A stretch of DNA of 64,000 nucleotides, from assembly GCF_000003855.2 (NCBI RefSeq), contig NW_003101679.1, positions 1,124,417 through 1,188,416 of the forward strand, given 5' to 3'. Positions 60,223 to 64,000 of the stretch are shown piece by piece. The DNA comes from Blastomyces gilchristii SLH14081. Taxonomy: Eukaryota; Ascomycota; Eurotiomycetes; Onygenales; Ajellomycetaceae. Under the pieces are notes generated by a model that saw only the letters and a program-made list of their open reading frames with translations, was not told where the DNA came from and did no database searches. Within the stretch, counting starts at the first letter, position 1. Every line of letters starts with the position of its first letter. The position numbers and the translations under genes are program-made.

Positions 60223-60399
60223 AGAGAAAGTGCATTGAAATATATTACTGACTTATCAAATATAAAGAGACTTAAAGAAAATATTAACAGCTTTCAGTGA
60301 TGTACAGAAATAGCTACAGTGTTGCATAGCAATATCATCTTCATTCAATGCATGCACTGTTGATATTCTTTGTATACAGTTATTATATAATCTGTATCA

Positions 60400-63300
60400 T
60401 TATTATTATTATTATTATTCTTTAATTATAGATGTATGCAGTCAGAGACTATGACATCTACCTGAGAACTTTTAGTTCTCAGGGTTTTTCCTATATCTGT
60501 AAAGTTAACTATTATACATTCATCAATTTCAGATATGCAAAATCAGAAAATTTCAGCTCAGAATATAAAAACTGTTTATAAATTGCAGTGTTTTAACATG
60601 TTCTGATACTTTGAAATCATTTGACAATATCATGACAAAGGAAAAGAGAACACAGTCTTAAAGATAGACATATTAAATAGATAGATAGAAAAGAATAGAA
60701 AGGAAAAAGTAAAGTAAAATAAAGAAAGACTGTAATGAAACAAATTATTAAAAGATAGTATATAGCTGTTTTAACAGACTATATCTGATTGATTTTCTCC
60801 TCTTCATATTCAGATAATTCTGAATTTAGTCATTTTCTTATAGCTGCTTGAGTTTCTGATAGAAAGTCTATTAAATATTTAATTCCTGTCTCAGTTGAGA
60901 ATAAGAATCTCATATTTAATTGATTTAAATCATACTTCTCTTTCAATCTGACTCTGAGACTATTGTATAACACACAGTGTATTACAATATGCTCAGAATT
61001 CTCATTTGCATTGCAGAATGAGCATTCTATTGAGTGAAATCTATCATCAAATCTTTGTATATAAGATTTGAAATAGCCATGTTCTAGTTTCAGCTGTATT
61101 ATAGATGAGAATATTTTCTTTTTACATTTAATTGAACAAGATTTTCACTTGGGTTTTATTTCAAATCTTGAATAATGTATACTCTTCTTTTGTTTCTGCC
61201 AGCTTTCATTCCACTTGTCTAAACAAGATTCTTTTATTTTTCTCTTTATAAAAGACCAGGACATAACTTTTTGAATAGATCTGCTTAATTCTGCACTCTT
61301 TTTTACAGCTGAATCAGCCAATTCATTGCCATGAATATTCATATGAGCAGGAACTCAGTGTAGATGAATTATCAGCTTTGATATTCTTCTCTTTTGAATT
61401 TTCAAAACAGAGTTTAAGATCAGTTCAAGATTCATTTGATCATTATGAATCTGACTATTTTTAAGTCTTTTTAAAGCAGCTTGACTATCAGAGAATATTC
61501 ATGTCTCTTTCAAACTATTTTCTCTTTTATAAGATTTTATTTCTATGAGTTTGAAAGCTTTCACTATTACAAATAGTTCAGCATCAAAGACTTCAGATTC
61601 ACAGTCTAGATTTCAGAAATCTGAGATAAAATTGATATTATCTTCAGTATAAGCAATGTCTGTGTCTAATCTATTCAGATTCTCATTCTTTAAGTCATCT
61701 GAATAAATCAGAATAGAGTCTTTTATCTTGATTGTAGAAATTCTCTTCAAATGCTGTTCACATTCTTTCTCTTTTAATAGTTCACTTATTTGTAAGTCTA
61801 TAAGAGATTCAAGCTTTTCTCTTCAGAGAGATAACTTCTCATGATTCACTTTTTCAATATTTAAAGAAGAAAATTGATTCTTAATCAGAGAGCATAGTCT
61901 GTAAAGTTGAGAAGATATTTTCTTTGAAGAATCATTTTCATTTCAATCAAGAAATCTATTTCAATTCAGTTCATTTTCAGAGTTAATTAATGAAAATGAA
62001 GATGAGACTCTTTCTCTGATTATATGATTTGAGCTCATCTTTATAACTCTCAGAGCATAGTTCATACAGGCCTTTTCAAATCTAATAGCAGGAGAAGGAA
62101 TTGATGCTTCAATTTTCATTGCTTTAATAGAAGATGATTTGAATGCTCTCAGAATTCTTCTCAAGGCTCTGTTTTACAGACTTTGAAAGAGTTCAGTGAA
62201 ATTCTCTTGATTATTTCATCAAACTTGAACTTCATAATCAGCTACTGATGTAATACAGGCTATATATAACTGTCTCATAGCCTGGAAGAATAGACCTCTC
62301 TCTGTATTTGATAGTCTGATTATATTGTTCAATAGTCTTTCTGCCTTGACAGTTCTTTGTTAAATATGATATTTAAAGTTCAACTTGGAGTTTAATCATA
62401 CTTCTAATCATTTGACATTTACACTGAGTTTAATCTCTCTATTTAAAAGAGATAGAGACAGTTCTTTCTCATTGAATCTAGAAAAGAAATGAATTAACTC
62501 AGTTTTATTCATATTAAATTAAATTTGATTGATATCTGCTCTAACAAAGATTTCCTTTGCAGCTTCTTCAATCACTTTTAAATTCTCTTTGATAGTTTTT
62601 AAGCTGTAGACTAGATCAATATCATTCATATAACTCAGAGATCTCACTATTCTCATATTTCTATTCTTGAATAGATATGCAGTGTATATTGCAAATAAAA
62701 TGAGTGAGATTGAAGATTCTTGTAATACTTCTATTTTTATCTCAGTCTTGTCTTATTTCATTTCATCAAAGAAAAGTTGTATAATTCTTTTAGATATAAA
62801 ACAGTTAACTCATTTTATTAGAGAAAGTGACAGTTTTAACATCTTCAATGTCTGAATTAGCTTTGACTTTGAAACATGATTAAATACTTCTTTTATATCA
62901 ATAAAAACTGCAGTTGAGACCAGATCTTCATGCTTTGCTATTTGAATATTATGAACAACTGAGAGAATAGTGTCAATTGCAGAACACTGTTTTCTATCCC
63001 TCATTTATTCACTGAATAAAAGAGAATTACTGACAGAGCTTATAAAAGATAGTTAAGTAGCTATTATCTTTTCTAAAACCTTTTCTAGACAGTTCAATAG
63101 AGATATTACTCTATATAACTTAGAAATTGAAGTTTTTCTATTAGGCTTTGTAAGAATCACTTCAGTGGCTTCTCTTCAGCATTCAGAATGATATTCATTT
63201 TTCAAGAGATTGAAAAAGAGCTCAAAATATTCATTCTTTAAGTAGAAGTATGTATTTTGAATAATCAAGTGATTAATTGAATCAGGCCCTGCAGCAGTCT

Positions 63301-64000
63301 TAACTGAACTTGAGAAAATAGCTGACTCTAATTCATCTTGAGTAAGATCAGGCCATTTCCAGTCATTTTCATCAATATAGTTAAGAAGTGATATATTCTC
63401 TTTCTCTGAATCTGAATCTGATGAGTATTGAAAGAGAGTTCTTATAAAAGCTTGACATTTTTCCTCAAAAGAGTTTGCTGTATATAATTCATTCTGAAAC
63501 TCATATTCTAAGGTTGGAAGTTTTGCTACACTTCTTGTTTTAGTATAGTTAAAAGCTTTAAAAACTTTCTTTTCTTATGCTTCTTCAAGAAATTTATTCC
63601 AGCAGTCTGTTTTAGCTTTTTTAATATCTGAAAAATATTCATTTCTGACAGCTTTGAACTCTTCATCAGATATTACATCATTCTTTCAATCTCTTCTAGC
63701 AGTAGCTAATTCTTTTCTTTTAGATGAGATATTCTCATTTCATCAAGGTTTTAAATACTCAGAAGATTTTCTCTTTGAAATATTATCTCTAACACTTGTT
63801 AGAATAATAGATGTAATAAGCTTCACTCTATTCTTAAGCATTTCATTTGAGATATCTTGATCAGGATTTCAATATAGCTCATTCTGTCTTTCAGATTTTA
63901 ATAGTTTTATGCTTTCTTCAACTACTTTTCAATCAGCTTTTTCAAAGTTAAACTGATTAGAGAGAAGAGAATTTTCACTCATTTGTTTTTCACTCAGTTC
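60400..64000 (-). mobile_element. LINE-3: third copy of the I/Tad-like LINE, 3' half, runs off the window
   Basis: Begins with the tail (ATT repeats, 60400-60419 on the plus strand), then a 3' UTR with the perfect CCTGAGAAC/GTTCTCAGG hairpin at 60461-60483. It is collinear with LINE-1 28585 to about 32200. It is inserted in hAT-2; the TSD partner is outside the window. Confidence 0.93.
60779..64000 (-). pseudogene. LINE-3 ORF2, C-terminal part (RT, RNase H, Cys/His)
   Basis: Stop TAG at 60779. RNase H with M-N-I-H-G-N-E-L-A-D is in the open stretch 61145-61342, the RT Y-M-N-D region is near 62620-62635 (D to N), and the segment F-I-D-I-K-E-V-F-N-H-V-S is in 62810-63004. Unlike LINE-1 it keeps the two bases at the site corresponding to 31176, so its frame is unshifted there. 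The endonuclease lies beyond the window end. Confidence 0.9.

Larger units (their letters stand above)
56024..60399 (-). mobile_element. hAT-2: second hAT transposon, left part, cut by LINE-3
   Basis: Starts TAGACTGGCCGCCGGGACC, identical in position to the hAT-1 left terminus, and follows hAT-1 collinearly to the equivalent of about 14708, where LINE-3 begins. The other end lies beyond the window, so the TSD (expected actgatct at 56016-56023) cannot be confirmed. The terminus (56024-56150) is GC-preserved. Confidence 0.92.

Noticed and set aside
59999..60235. His/Tyr-rich 78-codon frame
   Set aside because: It is the reverse translation of the GAT/AAT microsatellite and overlaps exon 1 of the passenger gene in another frame.
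1..64000. Alternative genetic code (TGA read as Trp), for example mitochondrial DNA
   Set aside because: TGA sits at Trp sites, but TAA/TAG at Gln sites, Cys to Tyr, Asp to Asn and Gly to Glu changes occur too, all explained by C:G to T:A mutation. The elements are nuclear types with spliceosomal-like introns.

Overview
This window is a gene-free, AT-rich block of nested, mutationally inactivated transposable elements from what looks like a filamentous ascomycete (Pezizomycotina). No host gene, tRNA or rRNA could be supported. The evidence for the organism type is the element mix (Ty3 chromovirus with chromodomain, I/Tad-like LINE with RNase H, hAT with 45-nt introns) and pervasive C:G to T:A mutation of repeats resembling fungal repeat-induced point mutation (RIP). 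Reading frames are recognisable but riddled with TGA at Trp positions and TAA/TAG at Gln positions. The species cannot be named from the sequence.

The layout resolves almost completely as a Russian-doll stack, with target-site duplications (TSDs) found for six insertions. Level 0 is a Ty1/Copia element (1108-3449 and 54251-56023). A 5.6-kb Ty3 element with 270-bp LTRs (here Ty3-C, minus strand, 3450-54250) split its integrase; deleting Ty3-C plus one TSD copy rejoins that frame. Ty3-C was itself split by Ty3-B (175-bp LTRs, plus strand, 6728-36229), by the chromovirus Ty3-A3 (534-bp LTRs, minus strand, 36494-44483) and by LINE-2 (plus strand, 46430-54090). Ty3-B was split by hAT-1 (10311-16194), chromovirus Ty3-A2 (17438-25244) and LINE-1 (minus strand, 28585-36095).

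On the flanks, a third chromovirus copy (Ty3-A1) runs off the left end (1-1107). On the right the Copia element is cut by hAT-2 (from 56024), which is cut by LINE-3 (60400 to the window end). A 263-base assembly gap lies in the Copia reverse transcriptase (55606-55868).

The most interesting signals are: (i) the mutation spectrum, which hits CpG and CpC hardest and leaves much CpA, unlike canonical CpA-directed RIP; (ii) GC-rich islands that sit at the outer edges of elements, so the mutational process spares termini; (iii) antisense, possibly protein-coding regions between pol and the 3' LTR in two unrelated Ty3 families, one of them cysteine-rich; (iv) an intron-containing passenger gene in the hAT elements; (v) LINE 5' regions with variable tandem units and a long antisense open frame. 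All functional readings of (iii)-(v) are inference.
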